64,000 bases of DNA from an uncultured Pseudokineococcus sp. (GTDB lineage: Bacteria; Actinomycetota; Actinomycetes; Actinomycetales; Quadrisphaeraceae), in the NCBI RefSeq assembly GCF_947495735.1, contig NZ_CANMAA010000013.1, positions 1-64,000 of the forward strand, in the 5' to 3' direction. The position numbers and the translations under genes are program-made. Below, piece by piece: positions 1-8,104 of this stretch (its first letter is position 1; every line of letters begins with the position of its first letter). The notes under the pieces were generated by a model that ran no database searches, was not told where the DNA came from, and saw only the letters and a list, made by a program, of their open reading frames with translations.

Positions 1-73
1 ACCCACGTCACGACGCGCTCACACGCTCACGTCGCACTCACCCGACCAACGTCCCTGGGCAGTACAGCTAGCC

Positions 74-147
74 GACCGCCTACTGGCGCTCCGTCGATCG
101 CTCGAGCACCTGACGGCCGCTCCCCCGCGGCCGTCCCACATCCGATC
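74..147. repeat. 74-bp dispersed repeat, copy 1
   Basis: First full copy of a dispersed intergenic element that starts GACCGCCT and ends GGCCGTCCCACATCCGATC. Copies at 17214, 18873 and 20484 keep exactly the same 74-base spacing between these ends, with substitutions but no indels. The right-hand 19 bases are the best conserved part. This copy overlaps the stop of the small membrane gene on the minus strand, so the element sits at that gene's 3' end. Function unknown; all matches were found by eye. Confidence 0.6.
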
Positions 148-148
148 C

Positions 149-409
149 TCATCCGGTCACGTCACGGCGAGCATCACGGGTCCGCTGTCGCCGGCTCGTG
201 CAGCAGTCCCGAGCCGCACCGCTGAGGCCGTCGTCTGCGGGCATGAGCCACCGCATGAGCACGAAGGTGGCGATCGCGACGAGGAGGCAGATCGCGCCAG
301 AGGTGTGCTTCTTCCGCGCAGCGACGCCCTGCCAGCGCGGGATACCACCGTCAGCGGCGTCGTCTACCGACGCCCGCGACAGCCCTAGCCATGCCATGGC
401 TCGCTCCAT
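149..409 (-). CDS. Small single-pass membrane protein (86 aa)
   Basis: I do not recognise a family. The ATG is preceded by a strong ribosome-binding site (CTGGAGG, five bases before the start), which is the main reason to accept the gene. About residues 37-56 form one clear membrane segment (GAICLLVAIATFVLMRWLM) after a basic RKKH stretch, so the N-terminal half is probably cytoplasmic. The C-terminal 30 residues are charged, contain a CC pair, and end DVTG with the stop lying in repeat copy 1. It runs alone on its strand, with the Abi gene ending 275 bases upstream. Codon use is slightly less G/C-biased than in core genes here. Confidence 0.5.
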   Translation of the reverse strand: MERAMAWLGLSRASVDDAADGGIPRWQGVAARKKHTSGAICLLVAIATFVLMRWLMPADDGLSGAARDCCTSRRQRTRDARRDVTG

Positions 410-593
410 GAGTACCTCCAGTCGTCCATGCGCGTCCCGAATGCCTGACCCGCCGACATACGAGCAGTAGGGGAGACGTCGTCGAGCGCCAGCACTCCTC
501 TCAGCCCGACACAGTCGCGAGCGACAGGACTGACCGGGCCTGCTGGGGACTACTGCACGACGTGGGGCACTCCGTCGGCGGCGCCCGTAAGCC

Positions 594-663
594 GATCACC
601 CGCCGGCGCGGCTGTCAGCGCCGGCGCCGGCGGCGGCGCTGCCTGGCCGTCCCACAGCCGATC
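594..663. repeat. Dispersed repeat, copy 2 (70 bp variant)
   Basis: Contains the full right-hand core GGCCGTCCCACAGCCGATC (645-663) and the left CGCCGGCG block, but is four bases shorter between them than the 74-bp copies. It lies about 20 bases beyond the stop of the Abi_2 gene, again at the 3' end of a minus-strand gene. Confidence 0.5.
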
Positions 664-683
664 GACAACCGGCGCAATCCAAG

Positions 684-1691
684 TCACGCCAGGTGTCGGC
701 GCCAGAACCCGTCGTCTGCCCAGTGCTCTGGGACTCCCATCCCGGCGAGATTCATCGGAGGGCGAGGGTGGAGCAGTGCATGCAGGCGCTGCGCCCAGCT
801 GCTGCGCGGGGACACCGAGTCGAGCACTGCCTGCAGCGAAACGAGCACCGGGTACAGCCGTCTGGTCGATCTTGAGGGGAGAGCGTCCTCGCCCTCTAGC
901 CAGGGGACTGCTCGCGAGTTGGGGATGGCTGGGTAGACGCCGAGCCCGACGTTCCACAAGCGCCCATGGTGGGCGCAGATGTTGCGCACGCGCACGTAGG
1001 TCGGCATCCATGACTCGAGCAGCCGCGCGGGCAAGCCGATGCTCCTGGCGATGGCGGTCCTGTCCGAGCTCCGCTTGATGTTCCGGTAGACGCTGCTCAG
1101 CTGCCCGATGGTCAGGGTCTCGACCATCAGCCACGAGGGCGGTAGATCGGGCAGCCCGTACGTCGTCAGGTAGTGCTCTAGCGCCGACGGGTGGGCCAGC
1201 GCCCGTCGTCCATCGTCCAGGGTTCGCGAAGGCTGCTCCGGCGACCGATCCAGCTGCTCCTCGCAGGTGCGTTGGACCATGCGCAAGAGCTTGGTGTGCT
1301 TGCCGATGTCGCCGAAGTTCGCGCTGTCCACGTACCAGTGAGGGTCGGCGTACGCCGTCGACATGTGGTCGGTCATCGCCGCACGCACGGCTACCTCGAC
1401 GCGCTCAAGCGCGTCCATGACCACAAGACGGAGTGCTCGATCGAAGACGTAGAGGTCGAGGACGTCGTCGAAAGCAGCGCCCTCGTGGAACAGGTGGTCG
1501 GGACCGCCCTGCTGAAAGGGGATCGCGTACGGCGAGAGCCGGTAGTAACCGATGTGCCGCAGGTACCGACGAGCCCTGTCCGGGTCGGGGATGCTCAAGC
1601 CTCGGTCGGCGAGGCGAGCCACGAGCTCGTCGAGGGTCAACGACGGCTTCTCGTATGTCAGCTCGCCGCGGGCCCGGGGCGATCGAGGCAC
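684..1691 (-). CDS. Abi_2 family (AbiD/AbiF-like) abortive infection protein
   Basis: A 335-residue protein that looks full length for the Abi_2 family, HEPN-related proteins in which one member is a toxin-like effector of phage-induced abortive infection. Family marks are KPSLTLDELVARLADRGL near the N-terminus, RYLRHIGYYRLSPYAIPF, FDRALRLVVMDALERVEV in the middle, and the HEPN-type R-x(4-6)-H motif in RVRNICAHHGRLWN. The ORF track starts at 1733 inside a hairpin; I prefer GTG at 1691 because GGGGAGG lies seven bases upstream and the extra 14 residues are unlike the family. The gene is followed by a dispersed repeat and preceded by a hairpin with a T tract, so the gene may be controlled by, or paired with, a small RNA. 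No methylase or other defence gene is adjacent. Confidence 0.85.
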   Translation of the reverse strand: MPRSPRARGELTYEKPSLTLDELVARLADRGLSIPDPDRARRYLRHIGYYRLSPYAIPFQQGGPDHLFHEGAAFDDVLDLYVFDRALRLVVMDALERVEVAVRAAMTDHMSTAYADPHWYVDSANFGDIGKHTKLLRMVQRTCEEQLDRSPEQPSRTLDDGRRALAHPSALEHYLTTYGLPDLPPSWLMVETLTIGQLSSVYRNIKRSSDRTAIARSIGLPARLLESWMPTYVRVRNICAHHGRLWNVGLGVYPAIPNSRAVPWLEGEDALPSRSTRRLYPVLVSLQAVLDSVSPRSSWAQRLHALLHPRPPMNLAGMGVPEHWADDGFWRRHLA

Positions 1692-1707
1692 TGACGCTCC
1701 TCCCCGG

Positions 1708-1775
1708 GCAAGAAAAATCCCCCAAGTGCGCATCGTCGAGAGGCGTGGGGGATGTGGTGGGCAGAACGTAGCACG
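1708..1775 (-). ncRNA. Candidate small RNA or attenuator upstream of abi
   Basis: On the minus strand, just upstream of the Abi start, ATCCCCCA and TGGGGGAT form a perfect 8-bp stem (1746-1753 with 1717-1724) around a 21-base loop, followed directly by TTTTTC. This is the only classic hairpin-plus-T-tract I saw in this GC-rich window. A TACGTT box (1765-1770) sits where a -10 element would put the RNA start just before the stem. Either a short terminated RNA of about 40-50 nt or an attenuator would fit. Conserved abiF RNAs upstream of Abi_2 genes are known in other bacteria; membership here is inference. Confidence 0.5.
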
Positions 1776-2363
1776 AGCACCTGCTGGGCGCCCCCGTGCG
1801 CTGATGACAACTCTGCCGTTACGTGGCGGTCACCCGGTCGGCCCTCAGCGACCGCTCTCCTCGGTGCCGCCGTCCCAGCAGCCGACCCCCTGCCGGCGAC
1901 GGGCCAGGTCACAGTTGCGGCGAGGCGCTACCTCGCGGCGACGTCGCCAGCAGCCCTGTCCGGATGCGATGTCCGCACACGTGCGTCATGCGGGACGGCC
2001 CCGACCGTGGTGAGGCCGTCCGGTCGTGCGTTCCCCGTCACCGGCCGCCTGGCCACTCCCCCGCCCTCCTGAGGGTCGCCTCGAGGCCCGTGGCCGGGCG
2101 AAGTGGTCCGGCTGAGGATCGCGACGAGATCGTGAGACGGCGGCGCTGGCGCGACGGTGGGACGTCGCAGGTCCGCCGTGCGCGCCTACGACGAGATCAG
2201 CCAGTCACTACAGGGGCGGGGCCGGGCCCGCCGCCGCAGCAGCTGCTGCTGCTGGAGGCGCTCTGGGTCCTGCCGGCCGGGCGGCCCTCGCCGCCGGAGA
2301 CCCGGCGGTGCTCGCCCGGGCCCACGCGGCGCCCGCCCCCGCCGTCGGGCGGGGCCCGTCCGC
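1754..2363. other. Gene-poor spacer with degenerate repeat cores
   Basis: No convincing gene in about 600 bases; the overlapping ORFs here are arginine- and proline-rich shadows. It contains one core of the dispersed repeat (CCGCCGTCCCAGCAGCCGACC, about 1866-1887) without the left half, and a partial inverted core (GCGGGACGGCC, around 1990). Confidence 0.5.
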
Positions 2364-3047
2364 TCAGCCCCGTGCAGCGCCGCTCCCGGCCACCCCGCAC
2401 TCGTACGCGATGATCACCGCCTGGACGCGGTCTCGGGCGCCGAGCTTGGCGAACACGTTCCCCACGTGCGTCTTCACCGTGGTCTCGGAGACCACGAGCT
2501 CGGCGGCGATCTCGGAGTTGGACGCGCCCTCCGCGATGAGGCGCAGGACGTCGTGCTCGCGCGGCGTGAGCGCGGCGAGGCGGGGGTCCGGGCCCTCGTC
2601 GACCAGCGCCTCACCGGGAGCCGGCAGGTGAGGCGCGAAGAGGTCGAGCATGCGGCGCAGCACCCGCGGCGCCACGACCGCCGTGCCCGCGGCGACCGTG
2701 CGGATCGCGTCGACGAGCTCGTCGGGACGCGCGGACTTCAGCAGGAAGCCGCTCGCGCCGGCGCGCAGCGCGGCGAACGCGAGGTCGTCGACGTCGAACG
2801 TCGTCAGGACGAGCACCCGGGACCCGGGGTGGTCAGCGACCACGCGCCGGGTGGCCTCGATGCCGTCCATGCCGGGCATGCGGATGTCCATGAGGACGAC
2901 GTCGGGGGCGAGCGCGGCCACCTGGTCGAGCGCGACCCGGCCGTCGGCGGCCTCGCCGACCACCTCGAGGTCCGGCTCGGACTCCAGGACCAGCCGGAAG
3001 CCGACGCGCAGCAGCGCCTGGTCGTCCACGAGCAGCACCGTCGTCAC
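2364..3047 (-). CDS. NarL/FixJ-family response regulator
   Basis: A 227-residue regulator: receiver domain (about 1-118) with acidic pocket DD at 8-9, phospho-acceptor Asp54 in VVLMDIRMPGMDG and Lys104 in FLLKSA, then a LuxR-type helix-turn-helix (about 155-215; LTPREHDVLRLIAEGASNSEIA and VSETTVKTHVGNVFAKLG). It overlaps the histidine kinase stop by ATGA and is the last gene of the five-gene exporter operon, so it probably receives phosphate from that kinase and controls the transporter. LuxR-type regulators bind inverted repeats; the large palindrome upstream of the first operon gene is a natural candidate site. Confidence 0.95.
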   Translation of the reverse strand: MTTVLLVDDQALLRVGFRLVLESEPDLEVVGEAADGRVALDQVAALAPDVVLMDIRMPGMDGIEATRRVVADHPGSRVLVLTTFDVDDLAFAALRAGASGFLLKSARPDELVDAIRTVAAGTAVVAPRVLRRMLDLFAPHLPAPGEALVDEGPDPRLAALTPREHDVLRLIAEGASNSEIAAELVVSETTVKTHVGNVFAKLGARDRVQAVIIAYECGVAGSGAARG

Positions 3048-4573
3048 GCCCGTCCTCCGTCCTGGTCGTCATCGTCGCTCCACGGCAGGACCGCGTGCAC
3101 GTGCCAGCCCCCGCCCGGCCGGGGGCCGGCGTCGACGTGGCCGCCCAGCAGCGCCGCGCGCTCCCGCATCCCGACGACGCCGCGCCCCGTGCCCTCGCCG
3201 CCGCCGGGGCGCGTGCCGCCCGCGTCGACGACGTCGACCTCGACCGTCGTCGGGGTGCGCCGCACCGACACCTCGACGGAACGGGCGCCCGGCGCGTGCC
3301 GCAGGACGTTCGTCAGCGCCTCCCCCAGGATGCGCACCACCGCCAGGCGCACCGACGTGTCCTGCGGCAGCGCGGTGTCCAGGCCGGACGCGGTCACGGG
3401 GACGCCCGCGACCCTCAACCGCTCGACGAGGGTGGGCAGGTCCACCTCTGCCGGCTCCTGACGCCGCTCGGTGCCGTCGTCGGCGGCGGGTCCCAGCGCC
3501 CCGAGGACGCGCTGCATGTCGGCGAGCGCGGAGCGCCCGGTCCGCGCGGCCTGCCGCACGGCGTCCCGGGACCGGTCGGGAGCGCGCTCGAACGCGGCGT
3601 CGGCGCCGTCGGCCAGCGCCACCATGACGGACAGGTTGTGGGCGACGACGTCGTGCATCTCGCGGGCGATGTGCGCGCGCTCGGCGGCGCGCGCGAGCGC
3701 GGCGCTCTGGTCCCGCTCGCGGACCAGCGTCCGGTAGCGCTCGACCAGGTCCGCCCTGTGCAGGCGCCGCGACCGGGCCTCCGACCCGACGGCCATCCCC
3801 AGCAGCAGCAGTGCGAGCAGGAGCAGCACCGACGCGGTGCGGCCGGCCGCCGAGAACAGCGGCTCCTGCAGGTCGGGGCCCCACTCCGAGCGCGGCAGGG
3901 TCGCGGCGCCGAACCACCCGATGACCTCGAGGAGCCCGAGGTCCTGCCAGCGCCACAGCGCGGCCGTCAGGACCACCAGGACGCCGCCGAAGACCGCCCA
4001 CGCGGTCCTCGTGCCGCGGTCCGCCGCGACGCTGCAGAGGGCGCACGCCAGGCAGACCCCGAGGACGCCGAGCACGCCGCCGACCAGCAGCGACGCCAGG
4101 ACCGCGACGGTCAGCAGCACCGTGACCGTGATCGGTCGGGCTCGCCGCAGGAGCAGCAGCGCCGCACCGACCGCGGTCCCGACCAGCCAGGTCGCGGGGA
4201 CGAGGGCGACGACGTCGGAGTCCTCCGGGTACAGGCCGAGGGCGACGGCGCCCAGGGCTGCCTCCCCCGCGAACACCGAGCCGACGAGTCCGACCACCGC
4301 GATCGCGACGGCGACGGTCGCGTCCACGACCCCGCGGCGGGCGGTGACGAGCCGGGCGACCGGGCTGCCCCCGCGCACCTGCTCCTCGGTCAGCGGCTCG
4401 TCGGTCAGCGACTCGTCGGCGGGACGTCCCGACCGCACCGCGGTCGCGGGTCGGGTCAGCACCGGCTCACTGTCCCATCCCAGAAGGCCGGTGCCGCCGG
4501 GCTCCGGTGGCGGCGCCACGACCTCCGCTGACCGGGCCACCTCCCGGGAGCCGGCTCCCTCAGCGGAGGTCAT
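3044..4573 (-). CDS. Two-component sensor histidine kinase (HisKA_3 type)
   Basis: About 509 residues with a long, poorly conserved cytoplasmic N-terminus (1-80), several membrane segments between about 82 and 262, then a dimerisation domain with the phospho-acceptor His307 in EMHDVVAHNLSVMVALADG and a HATPase_c domain (N-box EALTNVLRHAPGA, G-box GRGVVGMRERAALLGG). This is the DesK/NarX-like class that pairs with LuxR-type regulators. I chose ATG at 4573 because it overlaps the upstream permease stop; the track start at 4600 would run 40 bases into that gene. Its ligand is not obvious, but co-transcription with an ABC exporter suggests sensing of a drug, peptide or membrane stress. Confidence 0.93.
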   Translation of the reverse strand: MTSAEGAGSREVARSAEVVAPPPEPGGTGLLGWDSEPVLTRPATAVRSGRPADESLTDEPLTEEQVRGGSPVARLVTARRGVVDATVAVAIAVVGLVGSVFAGEAALGAVALGLYPEDSDVVALVPATWLVGTAVGAALLLLRRARPITVTVLLTVAVLASLLVGGVLGVLGVCLACALCSVAADRGTRTAWAVFGGVLVVLTAALWRWQDLGLLEVIGWFGAATLPRSEWGPDLQEPLFSAAGRTASVLLLLALLLLGMAVGSEARSRRLHRADLVERYRTLVRERDQSAALARAAERAHIAREMHDVVAHNLSVMVALADGADAAFERAPDRSRDAVRQAARTGRSALADMQRVLGALGPAADDGTERRQEPAEVDLPTLVERLRVAGVPVTASGLDTALPQDTSVRLAVVRILGEALTNVLRHAPGARSVEVSVRRTPTTVEVDVVDAGGTRPGGGEGTGRGVVGMRERAALLGGHVDAGPRPGGGWHVHAVLPWSDDDDQDGGRA

Positions 4574-5393
4574 GGCGCCGCAGGCGGTACGCCGCCGCAC
4601 CGAGCACCACGAGGACCCAGGCCCCGACGACCGCTCCGCCGCCCCACACCCCGAGCCGGGGCCCCAGGGTCGCGGCGTCCAGCGCCGCCAGCGCGGCGTC
4701 GTCCTGCAGGAGCCGGGCGCCCGACGACGGCAGCAGCGCTCGGACCGTGTCGGTCAACCGCCCGGGGTTGGCCGCGAGGAGCTGGTCGCCGACGACCAGG
4801 AGCACCAGCCCGCCGACGATCGTGTCGGCGGGACGGCGCAGCAGCGCACCGAGGCCCAGCCCGAGCAGCGCGACCGCGACGGACGCGACCACGAAGCCCA
4901 GCAGGGCACGGGACGCCCCGGGCACGGACGGGTCGAGCGCCGGGGCGTCGCCCGCGCGCGCCGGTGACGTCGCGAGGTACGAGGCACCGAGCGCGACGAG
5001 GGCGGTCACGAGCGCCGCCGCCGCCGTGACCCCGACCTGCCCGGCGAGGACGAGGAGCCGGCGGGGCACCGCGGCGAAGGTCGTCCGGGCCGTCCCGGTC
5101 GTGTGCTCCGACGTCCCCACCAGCGCCCCCAGGACGAGGAAGCCGACCTGGGCGACCACGAAGCCCGAGGTCACGACCCAGGAGCCCGACCGGCCGTCCT
5201 CGGGCCGGACGAACAGGCCCAGCCCGGACGCGGTGACGGCGGTGGCCGCGACGGTGCCGAGCGCGAGCCAGGCGTTCGACCGCACGCTGACGAGCTTGGT
5301 CCACTCGGCGCGGAGCACCCGGGTCGGCGTGGGCCCCCTGCGGGCCGGGTCGGCGCGGCCGGCCGGCCGGGTCCCCGCCGGGTCCGTCCTCAT
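4560..5393 (-). CDS. ABC-2 type transporter permease (second of two)
   Basis: A 277-residue integral membrane protein with about six hydrophobic segments. The N-terminal VLRAEWTKLVSVRS and the mid-section TTFAAVPRRLLVLAGQ are typical of ABC-2 permeases of the NatB/DrrB-like kind and are shared with the neighbouring permease, so the pair probably arose by duplication and forms a heterodimeric channel. The start at 5393 overlaps the upstream stop by ATGA. The long ORF listed in this frame up to 5939 is a read-through over the other permease. Confidence 0.88.
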   Translation of the reverse strand: MRTDPAGTRPAGRADPARRGPTPTRVLRAEWTKLVSVRSNAWLALGTVAATAVTASGLGLFVRPEDGRSGSWVVTSGFVVAQVGFLVLGALVGTSEHTTGTARTTFAAVPRRLLVLAGQVGVTAAAALVTALVALGASYLATSPARAGDAPALDPSVPGASRALLGFVVASVAVALLGLGLGALLRRPADTIVGGLVLLVVGDQLLAANPGRLTDTVRALLPSSGARLLQDDAALAALDAATLGPRLGVWGGGAVVGAWVLVVLGAAAYRLRRHDLR

Positions 5394-6274
5394 CGCACGT
5401 CCCGCGCCCGCAGCCGCGCGGCCGCCGCCACGAGCAGGACGACGACCCAGGCCGCGAGGACCAGACCGCCGCCCACCGGGCCGAGGTCGGGCGCACCCGC
5501 CACCGGGGTGGCGGAGGCGGGCTCGGTCATCAGGAACCCGGCGGCGAGGGGCGTGAGGGCCTCGAGCGTGCCGAGGACCGTGGTCCCCGTGACCTCCTCG
5601 GCGAGGGGGAGAGATGCCGGGTCGCCGCCGGTCAGCAGCGGGTCGCTCGCCAGGCCGAGCACGAGCGGCAGCACCACCACGAGGCCCAGCGTCGTCACCA
5701 GGGCCGGGACCGTCCGGCGCAGCAGCGCGCCCACCGCCTGCCCGAGGAGCGCCAGCCCGACGACCAGCAGGACCATGCCGAGGAGGACTCCAGGGGTGTC
5801 GCCGGCGGTGAGGTCGAGGGCGATGCCGCGCGACCGCGCCGCGGGGAGGATCCCCAGGACGCTGGCCGCCGTCGCGAGCACCCCCATGAGCAGCGCGAAC
5901 GCCGCCATGACGAGCGTCTGCGCGCCGAGCACCGTCCACCGTCGCGGGACCACCGCGAAGGTCGTCCGGAACGCCCCGGTGCGGAACTCGCCCGTTCCCA
6001 TCAGGACGCCCAGGACCAGGGCGCCCAGCTGGGCGAGCACCAGCCCGACGGTCAGGTCACCGAGGGGCTGGTACCCGGGGTCGCTCGAGGACGCCTGCGC
6101 GGCGAGGTAGGCAGTGGCACCGGTCACCACCACGGTCACGGCGGCGACCCACCACGGGGAGCGCAGCGAGGTGAGCTTGGTCCACTCGGCCGCGACGACG
6201 CGTCCGAGGGTCGGGCCCGGCGCCGGGGTCGACGCGACCCGGCTGTGGTGGGGTCCCGTGGTCGCGGCGCTCAT
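5390..6274 (-). CDS. ABC-2 type transporter permease (first of two)
   Basis: A 294-residue membrane protein with about six transmembrane segments and the ABC-2 permease marks VVAAEWTKLTSLRSPWW near the N-terminus and TTFAVVPRRWTVLGAQ in the middle. It overlaps the ATPase stop (ATGA at 6271-6274) and the second permease start, so translation of all three transporter genes is probably coupled. It is likely an exporter component for a hydrophobic compound or peptide; the substrate cannot be read from the sequence. Confidence 0.9.
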   Translation of the reverse strand: MSAATTGPHHSRVASTPAPGPTLGRVVAAEWTKLTSLRSPWWVAAVTVVVTGATAYLAAQASSSDPGYQPLGDLTVGLVLAQLGALVLGVLMGTGEFRTGAFRTTFAVVPRRWTVLGAQTLVMAAFALLMGVLATAASVLGILPAARSRGIALDLTAGDTPGVLLGMVLLVVGLALLGQAVGALLRRTVPALVTTLGLVVVLPLVLGLASDPLLTGGDPASLPLAEEVTGTTVLGTLEALTPLAAGFLMTEPASATPVAGAPDLGPVGGGLVLAAWVVVLLVAAAARLRARDVR

Positions 6275-7197
6275 CGGGCACCTTCCCGGTCGTCGGCCGT
6301 GCGGTACTCGACGGCGTCACGGGTCAGCTGCAGGTACGCCTCCTCGAGCGTCCCGGACTCGGCGCCGAGCTCGAGGACGGTCGCGCCGCACCGGCGCGCG
6401 GCGGTGCCGACGTCGTCGACCGTCGCGCCGCGCACGTGCAGCGCCCCGCCCTCCTGCGGTGCCACGTCCGCGCCGGCGGCCAGCAGCTCGCGGGCCAGCG
6501 GCTGGGGGTCGCTCGTCCGCACCCGCACGACGCCGGCGCGCTCGGAGCGGGCGACGACCTCCTGGACCGGGGCGTCGGCGAGCAGCCGCCCGCGGCCGAT
6601 GACCACGACGCGGTCGGCGCACAGCGCGAGCTCGTGCATGAGGTGCGAGGAGAGGAGCACCGTGCGGCCCTCGGCCGCGAGCTCGCGCACCAGGCGGCGC
6701 ACCCACAGCACGCCGTCGGGGTCCAGGCCGTTGACCGGCTCGTCGAGGACGAGCGTCGCGGCGTCGCCCAGCAGCGCCCCGGCGATGCCGAGCCGCTGGC
6801 CCATCCCGAGCGAGAACGTGCCGGCGCGGCGGTGCGCCACCGGCTCCAGACCGGTCTGCTCGAGGACCTCGCGCACGCGCGCCCGGCCGATGCCGTGCGT
6901 CTGCGCCATCGCCAGCAGGTGCTTGTGCGCCGTGCGGCCCGGGTGCACCGAGCGGGCGTCGAGCATGACGCCCACCGCCCGCATCGGGGCGGGCAGGTCG
7001 GCGTAGCGGCGGCCGTCGACCCTCGCCGTGCCGGACGTCGGGCGCTCGAGCCCGACGACGACGCGCATCGTCGTCGACTTGCCCGCACCGTTGGGCCCGA
7101 GGAAGCCCGTGACCGTCCCGGGCCGGGCGGTGAAGGTCAGCCCGTCCACCGCTGCCGCCCTGCCGTAGCGCTTGGTCAGCGCCTCCACCTCGATCAT
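6271..7197 (-). CDS. ABC transporter ATP-binding protein (exporter type)
   Basis: A 308-residue nucleotide-binding subunit with Walker A GPNGAGKST near residue 33, signature FSLGMGQRLGIAGALL, Walker B LVLDEPVNGLDP and the switch histidine in LLSSHLMHEL. The C-terminal 90 residues are the regulatory extension common in DrrA/NatA/CcmA-like exporters. I start it at ATG 7197 (MIEVEALTKRYG), with GGGAG a few bases upstream; GTG at 7200 is equally possible. It is the first gene of an operon reading ATPase - permease - permease - kinase - regulator, all joined by overlaps. Confidence 0.93.
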   Translation of the reverse strand: MIEVEALTKRYGRAAAVDGLTFTARPGTVTGFLGPNGAGKSTTMRVVVGLERPTSGTARVDGRRYADLPAPMRAVGVMLDARSVHPGRTAHKHLLAMAQTHGIGRARVREVLEQTGLEPVAHRRAGTFSLGMGQRLGIAGALLGDAATLVLDEPVNGLDPDGVLWVRRLVRELAAEGRTVLLSSHLMHELALCADRVVVIGRGRLLADAPVQEVVARSERAGVVRVRTSDPQPLARELLAAGADVAPQEGGALHVRGATVDDVGTAARRCGATVLELGAESGTLEEAYLQLTRDAVEYRTADDREGAR

Positions 7198-7284
7198 CAC
7201 GTCTCCCTGTCGTCGCTCGACCGCCCTGCTGGGCACCCGCCGGCGACGCTAAGGAGAGGGGTCGCGCACCCGGCACCTGCTGGT

Positions 7285-7329
7285 GGAGGAGACCTGCACC
7301 TGGTCTCCTCCTCCCGCGGGAGGAGGAGA
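7285..7329. promoter_or_regulatory. Overlapping inverted repeats upstream of the exporter operon
   Basis: Three related arms lie about 90-130 bases upstream of the ATPase start. GGAGGAGACC (7285-7294) is the exact reverse complement of GGTCTCCTCC (7302-7311), and the second arm is also part of a perfect 26-bp palindrome (7304-7329) centred on CCCGCGGG. The two hairpins share bases and cannot form together. This could be a tandem operator for the operon's own regulator or a switchable mRNA leader. Confidence 0.5.
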
Positions 7330-7457
7330 ACCAGCCTGACCCGGAGGTCGGCGTCGGCCGGGCAGGCCCGTGCCACCGGCGCCTCCTCGGGCAGCCGAAC
7401 ATCTCGACCACGGCCGCAGCCGGTCACGCGTCGACGAGCGGATCCGACCTGCGCCCC

Positions 7458-8075
7458 TCACGCCCTGGCGAGGGCGAGGTCCAGCTCCCGGACGGCCTCG
7501 TCGGTGGTCAGCGCGCCGGTGAGCGTGCGCAGCGCCAGCCCGTCGGCGAGGGCGACCAGGTGCCGGGCGCCCTCGGGGTCATGACCGGCGTGGCCGAGCA
7601 GACGCGCGACCTCGTCCTCGAGCCCGGTCTGAGCCTGGACGACGACGTCAGCGATGTGGGCGTCGACCACGGAGTGGGCGACGAAGGCGGCCCACACCCG
7701 AGCGCCGAGCCGGAAGGGCGTGGACTGGTCGAAGGAGCGGCCCAGCAGCGTGCGCACCTGGTCCCAGGACCCCCCGAGCTCGGCGGCCGATCCGGTGGGA
7801 GCCGAGGAGGCGTCCCCTGCCGGCGCGGAGGTGGTGGCGGCGAGGTCGACCATGGCCCGGCAGGAGAAGCGGAGCATCTCCTCCCGGCTGGGGAAGTAGT
7901 GCTGGATCCGCCCCACCGAGATGCTCCCGGCCGCAGCCACCCGACGCATGGTGGTCCCCTCGATCCCGTGCTCGCTGACCGTCGCCCACACCGCGTGGGC
8001 GATGGCCCGGCGGCGGGCGTCGTGGTCGGTAGACGGCGGCACGACGCCACGGTAGCAATACAGATGACTTGCCAC
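7458..8075 (-). CDS. TetR/AcrR-family transcriptional regulator
   Basis: About 205 residues. The N-terminal TetR helix-turn-helix is clear (RRRAIAHAVWATVSEHGIEGTTMRRVAAAGSIS then VGRIQHYFPSREEMLRF), followed by an all-helical ligand domain of normal length ending with DEAVRELDLALA. It is divergent from the alpha/beta hydrolase gene, whose start lies only 30 bases away, so it probably represses that gene and itself. Start choice is uncertain: GTG 8075 has AGGAGG 12 bases upstream, while GTG 8042 gives a more typical N-terminus. Confidence 0.9.
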   Translation of the reverse strand: MASHLYCYRGVVPPSTDHDARRRAIAHAVWATVSEHGIEGTTMRRVAAAGSISVGRIQHYFPSREEMLRFSCRAMVDLAATTSAPAGDASSAPTGSAAELGGSWDQVRTLLGRSFDQSTPFRLGARVWAAFVAHSVVDAHIADVVVQAQTGLEDEVARLLGHAGHDPEGARHLVALADGLALRTLTGALTTDEAVRELDLALARA

Positions 8076-8104
8076 GGGGGATGACCGCCTCCTAGCGTGC
8101 CTCC

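Noticed and set aside
74-147. 74-base element as a tRNA-like gene
   Set aside because: Length is close, but no acceptor-stem pairing, TTC-loop or CCA-like end could be found in any copy on either strand.
1692-1733. Upstream start of the Abi gene in the ORF track
   Set aside because: The extra 14 residues lie in the hairpin and T tract, while GTG 1691 has a good ribosome-binding site and begins just before family similarity.
7304-7329. 26-bp palindrome as an intrinsic terminator of the exporter operon
   Set aside because: It lies upstream of the first gene, not after the last, and has no T tract; a regulatory role fits better.
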